Under the pieces are notes generated by a model that was not told the origin of the DNA, did not search any database, and saw only the letters and a program-made list of their open reading frames with translations. Below, piece by piece: positions 52,842 through 62,463 of a DNA stretch of 64,000 nt; position 1 is the first letter of the stretch, and each line of letters begins with the position of its first letter. The stretch covers positions 837,129 to 901,128 of the forward strand of contig NZ_FOXS01000002.1 in NCBI RefSeq assembly GCF_900115775.1, given 5' to 3'. This stretch comes from Hymenobacter arizonensis (GTDB lineage Bacteria; Bacteroidota; Bacteroidia; Cytophagales; Hymenobacteraceae). Both the position numbers and the translations under genes were made by a program.

Positions 52842-53393
52842 ATGATTCCGCTGATAACCCATACGCCCCGCCTTCTTATTCTCGCTGCCAGCCGGGCCTT
52901 GCTCACCGCCGAACTGCACAAGCCCCAGTACTTCCCCGTGTTGCTGGGCGCGGCCCTGCCCGCCGACTGGCCGCCCGGCGAATACGACCGCGAGGCCATG
53001 CACTACTTCCTCGACCAGCTCACGGCCGGGGGCCGCACCGCCGCCGGCTGGTACGGCTGGTATGCCCTGCGCAAAGCCACCGACGACACGCCCCGCACCC
53101 TCATTGGCGCGGGTGGCTTCATGGGGCCGCCCGACGCCGAGGGCTCGACCGAAATTGGCTATTCCATTGCCGCCGACTGGCGCCAGCAGGGCCTGGCCAC
53201 CGAGCTGGTGGCCGGGCTGGTGCAGCAGGCCGCTGCCACCGGCATGGTGCGGCAGCTGGTGGCCCACACCGACGCCGACAATTTGGCCTCGCAGCAAGTG
53301 CTGCTGCGCAACGGCTTTGAGCCCGCCGGCCACGCCCCCGATGGCCGACTCCGGTTCGAGCGCGCCGTGGAGCCCGCCGAAACCACGGCCTGA
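52842..53393 (+). CDS. GNAT family N-acetyltransferase
   Basis: A 183-residue acetyltransferase. The acetyl-CoA binding loop is RQQGLATELV (motif A, R/Q-x-x-G-x-A), preceded by GYSIAADW and followed by VLLRNGF, the RimL-type late motif. The substrate is unknown; it resembles ribosomal or small-molecule N-acetyltransferases. The ATG at 52842 is used because the upstream start at 52800 adds 14 unsupported residues. Confidence 0.85.
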   Translation: MIPLITHTPRLLILAASRALLTAELHKPQYFPVLLGAALPADWPPGEYDREAMHYFLDQLTAGGRTAAGWYGWYALRKATDDTPRTLIGAGGFMGPPDAEGSTEIGYSIAADWRQQGLATELVAGLVQQAAATGMVRQLVAHTDADNLASQQVLLRNGFEPAGHAPDGRLRFERAVEPAETTA

Positions 53394-53493
53394 TAACATC
53401 GCCCTGCCAAGCTCCTCAATAACAGCCATGCTGGCGCCGGCGCCGTAAAAGGTGAGTTCAACAAGATTGTTTTCTCACTTCAGCACTTGTGCC

Positions 53494-54831
53494 ATGTCTC
53501 GTCTCTTATTTTTTGCTCTCGCATTTCTCTGGGCCGGACTGGCCCAGCCGGCGGCCGCGCAGTCGGGCACGGCCGCGGGGCTGCCGCCCCGTCCCACGCC
53601 CTTTCAGTTCGTGAACGACCAGGCTAAGCTCATGGCCCCGGCCGACGCGAAGAAGCTGGAAAGCGGCCTGCGCCGCTACGCCGATAATACCGGCACTCAG
53701 GTAGTGGTCGTGACGGTGCACTCGCTGGGTGGCCGCACCGTGGCCGACTACGCCCGCGGGCTGGGCGAGTCCTGGGGCGTGGGCCAGCGCGATAAAAACA
53801 ACGGCGTGGTGGTGCTCGTCAGCCAGCAGGAGCGCCAGGTCAGCATTCAGCCTGGCAGCGGCCTGAAAAACAGCATCACGCCCGCCGTCACCAGCCAGAT
53901 TATTGGCCAAATGACTCCCAGTTTTAAGCAGGGCAACTACTTCGCGGGCCTGCGCACCGGCCTGAATACCCTGATGGCCACGGCCAACCCTGATTCAGCG
54001 CCGAAAAACGACCAAGAAGGAGCCACGGCATCGTCGTACTCCACGGCCCCCGGCAACGCCGGCGGCCCGGGTCTGCAAACCGACCCCGCGGGCGTGGCCC
54101 AGGAGCCGGTGGCCAACACCCCCAACGACCCCCTGCTGACCCCGCCGAGCTCCGAGCCATCGTCCGGCTTCGGCATTGGCACCATTTTGCTGGGGGCGCT
54201 AGGCGTGGGAGGCCTGCTGTGGATACTGATGCGAATGTTCCGGCGCAAGAGTGCGCCTGCTGCTACGGCAGCCCCCGGCCAGCCCACGCAGGGCTCCCCA
54301 AATTTCCTTCCTAACCAACAAAACGCGCCCGACTTCCTGCCCAACCGCAACCCCGGCAACGGCCCCAATAACGGCCCCGGAAATGGGCAGCGCGGCGGCA
54401 ACAACTACAATGCCACACCCAACCAGGGCGGCGGCATCATGGGCGGGGGCGGTAGTGGCATGGGCGGCATGCTGGCTACCGGTGCCGCCGCGGCCGCTGG
54501 CGCCTACCTGGGCAACCGCATGGCTTCGGGCCACGAAGCGCAAGGCCACGGCCTGACTGGCGACAACAGCGGCGCGCGCGGTTTTGACCCCAACACGGCG
54601 TCCGGAGCCGCGGGCGCGGGTGCCATGGGCACTGGTGCTGCCAGCGACTTTTTCTCTTCCCGCGACGGTGGCGCCGGCAATGCAGCACCAGACTATTTCT
54701 CCGACGACTTAACCAATAACGAATCAACCGATTACTTCTCGGCCGACGACAACACCTACGATGACCCTTCGTCTGGCGACATGGGCGGCGGTGGCTTCGA
54801 CAGCGGCGACGACAACAGCGGCTCGTGGTAA
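53494..54831 (+). CDS. TPM domain protein with a Gly-rich C-terminus
   Basis: A 445-residue exported protein. A signal peptide (LLFFALAFLWAGLAQPAAA) is followed by a TPM phosphatase-type domain (about residues 30-180): FVNDQAKLMAPADAKKLESGLRRY, TGTQVVVVTVHSLGG, LGESWGVGQRDKNNGVVVLVSQQERQVSIQPG. One membrane segment (about 228-250) precedes a long low-complexity tail rich in Gly, Asn and Asp (about 275-445). TPM proteins are linked to photosystem repair in plants and envelope roles in bacteria. An upstream start at 53452 is less likely. Confidence 0.85.
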   Translation: MSRLLFFALAFLWAGLAQPAAAQSGTAAGLPPRPTPFQFVNDQAKLMAPADAKKLESGLRRYADNTGTQVVVVTVHSLGGRTVADYARGLGESWGVGQRDKNNGVVVLVSQQERQVSIQPGSGLKNSITPAVTSQIIGQMTPSFKQGNYFAGLRTGLNTLMATANPDSAPKNDQEGATASSYSTAPGNAGGPGLQTDPAGVAQEPVANTPNDPLLTPPSSEPSSGFGIGTILLGALGVGGLLWILMRMFRRKSAPAATAAPGQPTQGSPNFLPNQQNAPDFLPNRNPGNGPNNGPGNGQRGGNNYNATPNQGGGIMGGGGSGMGGMLATGAAAAAGAYLGNRMASGHEAQGHGLTGDNSGARGFDPNTASGAAGAGAMGTGAASDFFSSRDGGAGNAAPDYFSDDLTNNESTDYFSADDNTYDDPSSGDMGGGGFDSGDDNSGSW

Positions 54832-54845
54832 GAAGCGGGTTGAAG

Positions 54846-54963
54846 AACGATGTAGAGACGCCACACTTGGCGTCTCGGCGTCCGCGCAGTTAGGGTATCG
54901 TTCGTCCATCGTTCTCGCCTCGTTCAACGACGAGACGCCAAGTGTGGCGTCTCTACAATCGTT
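54846..54963. repeat. 118 bp palindromic repeat
   Basis: Arms 54846-54877 and 54931-54963 are nearly perfect reverse complements (AACGATGTAGAGACGCCACA...). It looks like a dispersed non-coding element. Confidence 0.85.
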
Positions 54964-55017
54964 CAGCTAGTTGAATCAGTCCAGCTAGCTTCTTCAAAGG
55001 ATAAATAAAAATCGATA

Positions 55018-55052
55018 GGGCCCCGGTGCGAAAGCGCCGGGGCTCTTTTCTT
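55018..55052 (+). terminator. Strong intrinsic terminator
   Basis: A 12 bp GC-rich stem (55018-55029 with 55034-55045, two G-U pairs) with a GAAA tetraloop, followed by TTTTCTTTG. Confidence 0.88.
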
Positions 55053-55101
55053 TGCTGAAGCTGAATTTTTCGCTCACGCTTCGTTCCCGCCGTCAACTCT
55101 C

Positions 55102-55692
55102 ATGTCCGTAACCGATACTCTCAAGTCTGCCGTGCAAATAGTACCGGTTTTGGAAACCAGTCGTTTGATACTGCGCGGCATCAACCCGGATGATTTTCCG
55201 GCGCACCTGGCCATTGGCCGTCAGCCCGCTTTCCACCGCTACCTGAGCGCGGAGCCTTTATCGGCCGAGGAGCACTGGAAAATGCTGTTGCGCAGCATGG
55301 GCCACTGGGCCATGCTCGGGTACGGGTTTTGGGCCATCGAGGAAAAGGCCACCGGGGAGTACATCGGCGGGGTAGGCTACCTGCATCTGAAGCGCGAAAT
55401 CAGCCCGGAGATTGGCGACACGCCGGAGATTGGCTGGGTGCTGGCTCCGCGCGTGCACGGCCAGGGCTACGCCAGCGAAGCCGTAGCGGCGGTCATTGCC
55501 TGGGGCGATGCCCACTTCCACCACGCCCGCACCATGTGCATCATTCATCCCGAAAACGAGGCGTCGCTGCGGCTGGCCCATAAGTTTGGCTACCGCGAAT
55601 ACATCCGCACCACCTACCACGGCGACCCCATTGTGATGCTGGAGCGCCCGGGCAGGGTGGAGGAAGCCGCCACCGGCGACGCCGCGCCGTAG
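55102..55692 (+). CDS. GNAT family N-acetyltransferase (RimJ/RimL-like)
   Basis: A 196-residue acetyltransferase: N-terminal LETSRLILRGI, mid motif APRVHGQGYASEAVAAVI (acetyl-CoA loop), and HPENEASLRLAHKFGYRE (late RimJ/RimL motif). It probably modifies a small molecule or a protein N-terminus. It lies 80 bp before the M48 protease gene on the same strand. Confidence 0.88.
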   Translation: MSVTDTLKSAVQIVPVLETSRLILRGINPDDFPAHLAIGRQPAFHRYLSAEPLSAEEHWKMLLRSMGHWAMLGYGFWAIEEKATGEYIGGVGYLHLKREISPEIGDTPEIGWVLAPRVHGQGYASEAVAAVIAWGDAHFHHARTMCIIHPENEASLRLAHKFGYREYIRTTYHGDPIVMLERPGRVEEAATGDAAP

Positions 55693-55771
55693 CAACAAGC
55701 AGCGGAGGGAAAATTCCAGTAGCTTGCGGGGAGAATACTCTTTCTTACCCCTTTCTTTCTGCAAGCGCCCT

Positions 55772-57091
55772 ATGTCAATTATTCTGAAATTGTTGATTGC
55801 CTTGCTGCTGGTGGGCAGCGGCTTAACTGCGCAGGCTGCGCAACCCATCGCCGCACCCACGGTGCAGGTTACACCCCAGGCGGCCTTCAACGTCGAGGCC
55901 GCTACGCAGGCCTACCTTAACTCCCTCACGCCCGCTCAAAAAGCTAAATCGGACGCCTATTTTGAGGGCGGTTACTGGTTGCAGCTGTGGAACGTGCTCT
56001 ACGCCTTGGGTGTGGCAGGGGTGTTTCTGGGATTGGGGCTGTCGCGGCGCCTCAAGGCCCTGGTGGCACGGCTGCCGCGGCCGGCGCTGCGCACGCTGGC
56101 CTACCTGCCCCTGTACTTGCTGCTGGCCTGGGTGCTGAGCTTCCCCCTCACCATATACGAGGGCTACTTCCGGGAGCACCAGTATGGGCTATCGAACCAG
56201 AGCCTGGGCGAGTGGCTGAGCGAAACCCTCATCGGGCTGGGCCTGACGCTGGTGTTTGGCAGTTTGTTGCTGCTGGTGCTGTATGCGGCCGTACGTCGCA
56301 CGGGCCGCAACTGGTGGGTGTGGAGCACGGGCATTGTGGCGCTGTTTCTGGTGGTTTCCGTGTTCCTGGGGCCGGTGTTTATCAGCCCGCTGTTCAATAA
56401 ATACGTGCCGCTGCCGGCTAGCCCTATTCGCGACGGCATTCTGAGCATGGCGCGGGCCAACGGCGTGCCCGCCGGCAACGTGTACCTCGTCGATGCTTCC
56501 AAGCAGAGCAAGCGCATCAGCGCCAACGTGAGCGGCATCGGCAGCACCATCCGGGTGTCGCTCAACGACAACTTGCTGAACCGCAGCACCCCGCAGGAAG
56601 TGCAGGCCGTGATGGGCCACGAGCTGGGCCACTACGTGCTGAATCACATTCCGAAGATGCTCGTGTTCTTCGTGCTGCTCATCGGCATCGGGTTTTGGTT
56701 TGTCGACTGGGCGTTTCGGGGGCTGGTGGCGCGCTACGGCGCCCGCTGGGACGTGGCCGGCCTGACCGATGTGGGCGGGCTGCCGTTGGCTGTGGCGCTG
56801 TTTGCCGTGTACAGCTTCCTGGCCACGCCGGTTTTCAATACCATCATTCGCACCAACGAGCAGGAGGCCGACGTGTTTGGTCTGAACGCCGCCCGCCAGC
56901 CCGATGCCTTTGCCTCGGTGGCCATGAAGCTGTCGGAGTACCGCAAAATCAACCCCGGTCCCCTGGAGGAAATCTTGTTTTTTGACCACCCCAGCGGCCA
57001 CACGCGCGTGCTGACCGCCATGCGCTGGAAGGCGGAGAACCTGGGCGACAAGCAGGCCAACTCGCTCGCGCAGCTGCCGGCGGCCAAGTAA
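55772..57091 (+). CDS. M48 family membrane metalloprotease (CAAX protease 1-like)
   Basis: A 439-residue membrane protease. A signal/anchor segment at the N-terminus is followed by several membrane segments, the zinc motif GHELGHYVLNH (HExxH), and the third ligand in NEQEADVFGLNAA. It resembles Ste24-type CAAX protease 1 and bacterial HtpX relatives, which remove misfolded or prenylated substrates at the membrane. The ATG at 55772 is preferred over an upstream frame from 55724. Confidence 0.9.
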   Translation: MSIILKLLIALLLVGSGLTAQAAQPIAAPTVQVTPQAAFNVEAATQAYLNSLTPAQKAKSDAYFEGGYWLQLWNVLYALGVAGVFLGLGLSRRLKALVARLPRPALRTLAYLPLYLLLAWVLSFPLTIYEGYFREHQYGLSNQSLGEWLSETLIGLGLTLVFGSLLLLVLYAAVRRTGRNWWVWSTGIVALFLVVSVFLGPVFISPLFNKYVPLPASPIRDGILSMARANGVPAGNVYLVDASKQSKRISANVSGIGSTIRVSLNDNLLNRSTPQEVQAVMGHELGHYVLNHIPKMLVFFVLLIGIGFWFVDWAFRGLVARYGARWDVAGLTDVGGLPLAVALFAVYSFLATPVFNTIIRTNEQEADVFGLNAARQPDAFASVAMKLSEYRKINPGPLEEILFFDHPSGHTRVLTAMRWKAENLGDKQANSLAQLPAAK

Positions 57092-57139
57092 AGCTTCGTG
57101 CACGGTTTGCCGTACAAGTAGCTCATTCCCGCCCCCGTC

Positions 57140-57907
57140 ATGACTTCCCGCCCCTACATCCTTGCCGAAACCACTTGGAAAACCGTTCAGGAAGCCAACT
57201 ACCAGGTAGTAGTGCTGCCCTGGGGCGCCACCGAGGCGCATAATTACCACCTGCCCTACGCCACCGACAACTACCAAAACGACTACGTGGCTGCCGAGGC
57301 CGCCCGCAAGGCATGGGAGCAGGGCGCCAAAGTGGTGGTGCTGCCCAACGTGCCCTTCGGCGTGAACACCGGCCAGCTCGACATCACGCTGGACATGAAC
57401 CTGAACCCCAGCACGCAGCTGGCCATCGTGCGCGACCTGGTGCAAGTGCTGGCCCGCCAGGGTATTCCCAAGCTAGTGATTTTGAACGGCCACGGAGGCA
57501 ATGACTTTCGCCAAATTCTGCGCGAGCTGCAGGCCGAATTTCCCACCGTGTTTCTGAGCACCCTCAATTGGTTTAAAGCTGCCGACCGAAGCCAGTACTT
57601 CACCGCCCCCGGCGACCACGCCGACGCCCTCGAAACCAGCGCCATGCTGCACATTGCCCCCGAACTGGTGCGCCCGCTCGCGGAAGCCGGCGAAGGGGCC
57701 GCCAAGCAGTTCCGCATTGCCGCCCTGCGGCAGGGGTGGGCCTGGGCCCAGCGTGAGTGGAGCAAGGTGAGCGCCGACACCGGCGTGGGCAACCCCGCCG
57801 AAGCCACCGCCGAAAAAGGCCAGGCGTTTCTGGATGCCGTGACCACCAACATCGGCCAGTTTTTGGTGGAGCTGGCCGCGGCCGACCCGCAGGATTTGTA
57901 CGAGTAG
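57140..57907 (+). CDS. Creatininase family amidohydrolase
   Basis: A 255-residue metal-dependent amidase of the creatininase family. Metal and catalytic signatures: LPWGATEAHNYHLPYATDNYQNDY (Glu, His and Asp ligands), LNGHGGNDF (substrate loop), and GDHADALETSAMLHI (Asp/His ligand block). Members hydrolyse creatinine, 3-dehydro-scyllo-inosose-type amides or formamides, and some act in F420 or riboflavin pathways; the substrate is not predictable. It is followed by a HAD hydrolase gene. Confidence 0.88.
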   Translation: MTSRPYILAETTWKTVQEANYQVVVLPWGATEAHNYHLPYATDNYQNDYVAAEAARKAWEQGAKVVVLPNVPFGVNTGQLDITLDMNLNPSTQLAIVRDLVQVLARQGIPKLVILNGHGGNDFRQILRELQAEFPTVFLSTLNWFKAADRSQYFTAPGDHADALETSAMLHIAPELVRPLAEAGEGAAKQFRIAALRQGWAWAQREWSKVSADTGVGNPAEATAEKGQAFLDAVTTNIGQFLVELAAADPQDLYE

Positions 57908-57988
57908 AAGCCCGCCAAAACTGGCAAAGGCAAAGACGGTTCGCCGGGCGGCTCTCATCTTCGCCTTTCCAAATCCTTGCCTTTGCCC

Positions 57989-58627
57989 ATGCCGCTCCCT
58001 TTTGATAGCATCATATTCGACCTCGATGGCACCCTCTGGGATGCCTCGGCCGCCATCACTCTCGCCTTCCAGGCTGCCAAAAGCAGCGTCGACTACATCG
58101 ATACCGACGTGACTCTGGCCCAGGTGCAAGCCGTGACCGGCCAGCCCTACGAGGTGGTGTACGAGCGACTATTCCCCAACCTGCCCGCCGATAAACTGGA
58201 GGAATACCGTGCCATCTGCGCCCGCCACGAGCTAAAGGCGGCCCAGCAGCCGGGCGGCACGCTCTACCCCGGCTTGCAAGCCACGCTCGACTACCTGAAA
58301 GGGCGCGGCTACCAGCTATTCATTGTCAGTAATTGTCAGTTGGGCTACGTGGAGGCATTCTTTGAGAACAGCCGGCTGGGCCACTACTTCGAGGGCCACC
58401 AGTGCTTTGGCACCAAGAAGCTGCCCAAGTCCGAGAACATCCGCGAAGTAGTGGCCCGCTACGGCCTGCAAGCCCCCGTGTACATAGGTGACACCCCCGG
58501 CGACCTGGCCGCCAGCCAAGCCGCCGGGGTGCCGTTCATCTTCGCCACCTACGGCTTTGGCACCCTGACAGAGGCCGAAGCCCCCGTGCGCATCAATCAG
58601 CTTTCCGACTTGGAAAGCCTGCTCTAA
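57989..58627 (+). CDS. HAD family hydrolase
   Basis: A 212-residue phosphatase: motif I FDLDGTLWD (nucleophile Asp), motif II IVSNC (Ser/Thr position), motif III Lys in KLPKSENIREV, and motif IV IGDTPGDLAAS (two Asp). Cap domain type C1 between motifs I and II suggests phosphoglycolate phosphatase-like or beta-phosphoglucomutase-like enzymes. The ATG at 57989 gives the standard N-terminus (MPLPFDSIIFDLDG); an upstream TTG at 57977 is weaker. Confidence 0.88.
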   Translation: MPLPFDSIIFDLDGTLWDASAAITLAFQAAKSSVDYIDTDVTLAQVQAVTGQPYEVVYERLFPNLPADKLEEYRAICARHELKAAQQPGGTLYPGLQATLDYLKGRGYQLFIVSNCQLGYVEAFFENSRLGHYFEGHQCFGTKKLPKSENIREVVARYGLQAPVYIGDTPGDLAASQAAGVPFIFATYGFGTLTEAEAPVRINQLSDLESLL

Positions 58628-58718
58628 GCCCGGCCGGGCACCTGCTTGAGGCCCTGGTAAAAGCTGGAAACTTGTGTAGCTTTGGGCAAATGCGCATGTC
58701 CGTAGTGCGGAGCCTGTT

Positions 58719-59147
58719 ATGTATCAGAATTTCGCTACAACAGCTTTCTTACACGTGCTCTACCGGCCGTATTCCAACGAGCTGGTGGGCCGCTGGCTGT
58801 GCTCCGTGACCGAGGAGCAGCTGCGCGAAGGATACGAAACCATGCGCCAGGCCGCCCTGCATCACCGCTGCGGGTGCTGGCAGATTGACTCCCGCCGCCG
58901 GCCCGACCGCCGCCACAACGGCCCCGAGTGGGTGGTAACCCAGTTTTTGCCCCAGGTGCAGCAAGAGTTGGCCTGCCCCTTGCGAGTAGCCTTTCTAGTA
59001 CTGCCCGACCACTACCAGGAGGCCGAAGCGGCCAATCCCTCTCAAGCTTCCGGCTTCGATGCCGCCACGCCTTTTCAATTCGTTCGATTCACCGACGAAG
59101 GCGCGGCCCACGCCTGGCTCAGCCAGTACTGCCGCTACGACCAGTGA
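58719..59147 (+). CDS. Hypothetical protein, STAS/SpoIIAA-like
   Basis: A 142-residue soluble protein: strand FLHVLYRPYSNELVGRWL, helix EEQLREGYETMRQAALHH, strand CGCWQIDS, and the ending FVRFTDEGAAHAWLSQY. The ending and overall pattern recur in two other hypothetical genes of this window. Function not known. It stands alone downstream of the HAD gene. Confidence 0.65.
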   Translation: MYQNFATTAFLHVLYRPYSNELVGRWLCSVTEEQLREGYETMRQAALHHRCGCWQIDSRRRPDRRHNGPEWVVTQFLPQVQQELACPLRVAFLVLPDHYQEAEAANPSQASGFDAATPFQFVRFTDEGAAHAWLSQYCRYDQ

Positions 59148-59163
59148 GGTGGAGGTCGCTCCG

Positions 59164-60816
59164 CTAGCGCTGGCCTTCCAGCGTTTGCATGGGCGTGGCA
59201 ATCTCTACATTCGAGGTGTTGGGGAAGGCCAGGAAATGCGTGACGCGCGGCTCCTCTGGTCCGCTGTGAAACTGCCGCACCTGGGCTTCCACGGCCAAGT
59301 CTTCCTTGGTGAAGCGGTGGTGCTGGCGCTGGTGCTCGCCCCAGGTGGCCACGTAAAAAAACTCGGTGATGATGGTGGGGCGGGCAATGTCGGAAAACAC
59401 GCCGGCGCGCAGGGCTCCGTCGCGCAGGCGTAGGCGCTTGAGCTGCTCGGCGGCGGCCCGGAAAGCGGGCCAGTCGGCAGGCTCCACCTGGTATTCTATC
59501 ATCACCACCACGGGGCCGTCGTCGGGGTCGATGTTATTGTCGGCGTCGGGGTCGGGCCAGTGTTCGGCGGGGGCCAGGTCGAGGCCCTCGGCAGGGCGCA
59601 TGGGAAAAGGCAGGGCCAGCAGGGCGCTGGCCAGCATCCAGCCGGCAGCGGCCAGCAGCGCAATTTCTATGCTAGTGTAATCGGCCAGTTGGCCCCACGT
59701 CAAACTGCCCACCGACATGCCCGCCTGAAACACCAGCATGTACACGCTGATAACCCGGGCCTGCACCCACTTGGGCACGCTCAGCTGCACGGTGGTGCTG
59801 AAGCTGGTCATCACCATGAGCCAGGCAATGCCAGAGAAAAACATCACGCCGTAGAGCACATAAATCTGGGTGACGAGGGCCAGGGCCGTATTCGTGCCCG
59901 CAAAAGCCAGCACGCCCAGCAGCACGCGCTGGTTGAAGCTGAGCCGCTCGCCTGCCCGGCCCATCAGAAAAGCCCCGGTTACAGCGCCAGCACCCAGCCA
60001 CGATAGCATCACGCCGTAGTGCCCCGAACTCAGGTTGAGCTTCCGGGCAATCACGACCGACACCAGGCCCCACATGGCCGCTGTGCCAAACGAAAAGGCG
60101 AACGTGCGCACCAGCACCCCATAAATGGCCGGCGAATACTGCACGTAGCGCAGCCCGGCCCGCAGCGCCCCAATAAAGTGCTCGGCCGGCCCGCTCGTGA
60201 CGGTGGCCTCACGCTTCCAGAAATACACCACCGCCCAGGTAGCCAGAAACGACGCCCCGTTCAGCATAAACACCCAGCCCGCCGAGTAGTAGGCAATGAT
60301 GGCCCCGCCCACGGCCGGCCCAATGGCCCGCGCAATGTTGTTGCTGACGCCGTTGAGGGTGATGGCAAACGGCAGGGCCGTGCGCGGTACCAGCTCCACG
60401 GTCACGGTTTGCCAGATGGGCGAGTTCAGCGCCGCGCCCATGCCCAGCAGAAATGTGAAGCCCAGCACGCCCAGCGCCGAAATCCCGCCCGTGAGCGTGA
60501 GCACGCCCAGCGCCGTGGCCACCACCGCCATGAAGGCCTGCGTGCACAGCAGCAGCTTGCGCCGGTCAATAAGGTCGGCCAGGGCGCCGGCCGGCATACT
60601 CAGCAGAAAGGCTGGCAAACTGGTGGCGGCCTGCATGAGGGCCACCAGCAGGGCCGACGTGGTGAGCGTGGTGACCAGCCACACGCCGGCCACGTTCTGC
60701 ATCCACGTTCCGACATTCGACACCAGCCCCGCAATCCAGATGGCGCGGAACACGGCGTACATAAACGGCGTCAGCAGCGTGGGTTTGGGAGGTGCGGGGG
60801 CAATGGGGGGCGTCAT
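59164..60816 (-). CDS. MFS transporter with a C-terminal monooxygenase-like domain (EntS-type)
   Basis: A 550-residue inner membrane exporter. The first about 410 residues hold 12 predicted membrane segments (for example FRAIWIAGLVSNVGTWMQNVAGVWL). The C-terminal about 110 residues form an alpha/beta domain (VVVMIEYQVEPADWPAFRAAAEQLKRL, IITEFFYVATWGEHQRQHHRFT) like antibiotic biosynthesis monooxygenase folds. This combination matches the MFS_3 (EntS/DUF894) type, which exports siderophores or drugs. Start at 60816 is used; the frame to 60900 runs through the repeat region. Confidence 0.85.
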   Translation of the reverse strand: MTPPIAPAPPKPTLLTPFMYAVFRAIWIAGLVSNVGTWMQNVAGVWLVTTLTTSALLVALMQAATSLPAFLLSMPAGALADLIDRRKLLLCTQAFMAVVATALGVLTLTGGISALGVLGFTFLLGMGAALNSPIWQTVTVELVPRTALPFAITLNGVSNNIARAIGPAVGGAIIAYYSAGWVFMLNGASFLATWAVVYFWKREATVTSGPAEHFIGALRAGLRYVQYSPAIYGVLVRTFAFSFGTAAMWGLVSVVIARKLNLSSGHYGVMLSWLGAGAVTGAFLMGRAGERLSFNQRVLLGVLAFAGTNTALALVTQIYVLYGVMFFSGIAWLMVMTSFSTTVQLSVPKWVQARVISVYMLVFQAGMSVGSLTWGQLADYTSIEIALLAAAGWMLASALLALPFPMRPAEGLDLAPAEHWPDPDADNNIDPDDGPVVVMIEYQVEPADWPAFRAAAEQLKRLRLRDGALRAGVFSDIARPTIITEFFYVATWGEHQRQHHRFTKEDLAVEAQVRQFHSGPEEPRVTHFLAFPNTSNVEIATPMQTLEGQR

Positions 60817-60900
60817 TGAAAGCAACAGGTTGCGGCCCCACAAAACAGGCGAGCGAGGCAGATGACTTCGTACGGCCCCGCGCCCCACTGCGTTGAACAA

Positions 60901-61102
60901 AAACTCCCCTCCTCAGCTGAGGAGGGGATGTTCGAGCCAAGGGCTCGGACGGGGGTGGTTGACCCCGTTGCACGACACCCGAACGATACTGCCGCGAGTC
61001 GTTCGCCCATCGTTGGCTACGCCGACCTTCGGTTCAACGACGTCAATCACCCCAGCTGGCGCTTTGCGCCAGCGTCCCCTCCTCCGCTGAGGAGGGGAGT
61101 TT
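60901..61102. repeat. Long inverted repeat between the MFS and LacI genes
   Basis: Arms 60901-60963 and 61042-61102 are reverse complements over about 60 bp, each also containing an inner hairpin (CCCCTCCTCAGCTGAGGAGGGG). The central 78 bp is non-coding. It lies between the MFS start and the LacI stop. Confidence 0.85.
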
Positions 61103-61115
61103 GATGTTCTGTTCG

Positions 61116-62150
61116 CTACCGCCGCTGCGACGACTCGCGCACCAGCAGCTTGGGCTTGAGCACAATGGGCTTGGGCGGCCCCTGGCGGGTGGGGCTGGAT
61201 TTCAGCATTTTTTGGAGCAGCTGCACGGCGGTTTTGCCCATTTGCTCGCAGCGCTGGTCCACGCTGCTCAGCATGGGCTCCGTGAGGGTGGTGAACATCT
61301 CGTTGCTGAAGCCGACGATGGCCACGTCCTTGGGCACGCGCAGCCGATGCGTCTTGGCTACCTGCAGGGCGCCCACGGCCGCGAGGTCGTTGGACGAGAA
61401 CAAGCCATCGGGGCGCTGGTCCAGCTTCAGCAGCTGCCGCATGGCCTGGCTGCCGCCTTTCTGGTTCATCTCGCAGAACACAATCAGCTCCTCTTCCACG
61501 GGCAGGCCGTGCGAGGTGAGGGCGTCGCGGTAGCCCTGATGGCGGTTTTTGTGAATGTTCATGTGCAGCGGGCCACTGAAGTGCGCGATGCGGGTGCAGC
61601 CCTGCTCGATGAGGTGGGCCACCACCTGGTAGGCGCCCTGGTAGTCATCAAGCAACACGGAACTCACGTTGCTGCCTTCAAAATTCTCCACTACCCGGTC
61701 GAAAAATACCAGTGGAATGTCCTGCTGGCGCACGTCTTCGAAGTGGCGGAAGTTGTGGGTGCTGTTGGCCAAGGACACCAGAATGCCCTCAACTTGAGAG
61801 TTCATCAGCAGGTCGATGTTTTTCTCCTCCTGGTGGGCGTCTTCGTTCGACTGGCAAATCATCACGTTGAAGCCCAGCTTGGCGGCTTCGGTGGCGATGC
61901 CGTGCACCACTTGCGGAAAAAAGTGGCCTGTGATGTGCGGCACCAGCACGCCCAGCGTGTTGCTACGGCCCCGGCGCAAGCCGGCGGCCAGCTGGTTGGG
62001 CTTGTAGTGCAGCTCCTCGGCGAGCTGGCGCACCCGCTGTTTGGTGGCCTCGCTCACGTCGTCGTGGTCGCTGAGGGCCCGTGAAATAGTGGAAGGAGAA
62101 AGTCCCAGCGTCTTGGCCAGGTCAGTAATGGAAGCGCGGCGATTGGCCAT
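61116..62150 (-). CDS. LacI family transcriptional regulator
   Basis: A 344-residue regulator. An N-terminal LacI HTH (residues about 6-30: ITDLAKTLGLSPSTISRALS, then hinge helix KPNQLAAGLRRGRS) precedes a periplasmic-binding-protein-like sugar domain (about 62-335; LGVLVPHITGHFFPQV and FSSNDLAAVGALQVA). It should sense a sugar and control its uptake or use. The amylase group is 50 kb away in this window, so the target is not established. Confidence 0.93.
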   Translation of the reverse strand: MANRRASITDLAKTLGLSPSTISRALSDHDDVSEATKQRVRQLAEELHYKPNQLAAGLRRGRSNTLGVLVPHITGHFFPQVVHGIATEAAKLGFNVMICQSNEDAHQEEKNIDLLMNSQVEGILVSLANSTHNFRHFEDVRQQDIPLVFFDRVVENFEGSNVSSVLLDDYQGAYQVVAHLIEQGCTRIAHFSGPLHMNIHKNRHQGYRDALTSHGLPVEEELIVFCEMNQKGGSQAMRQLLKLDQRPDGLFSSNDLAAVGALQVAKTHRLRVPKDVAIVGFSNEMFTTLTEPMLSSVDQRCEQMGKTAVQLLQKMLKSSPTRQGPPKPIVLKPKLLVRESSQRR

Positions 62151-62463
62151 CTGTTGGTTGTAGCAAGATGAAATAAATGCCCGTACCCCGGCTGTAAACC
62201 GGTGGCGACAAGCCCTAACAATGCCCTATGGAGGAGTTTTGTTGCCATTTGGCGCTCCGGCACTGCGTGCTGACAATTGACCCGAATGAAGAATGACTGC
62301 CAGGACGGAGCAGCCCGTTCGGATGTAGATGGGAATTCTATCGCAATCTACTCGCCGGAAGGGAATCGCAGATAGTAGAAAGCTATTTTTTTGCGCTTCG
62401 GGCTGCCGTCGCGGATATTCCCAGCTTTACGCCCTTGGTTCTAGGCGCCAGAAAGTGTGCTGC
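62151..62463. other. Upstream region of the LacI regulator
   Basis: 313 bp without a gene between the divergent LacI start and the end of the pentapeptide-repeat gene. No clear promoter, hairpin or RNA was found. Confidence 0.45.
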
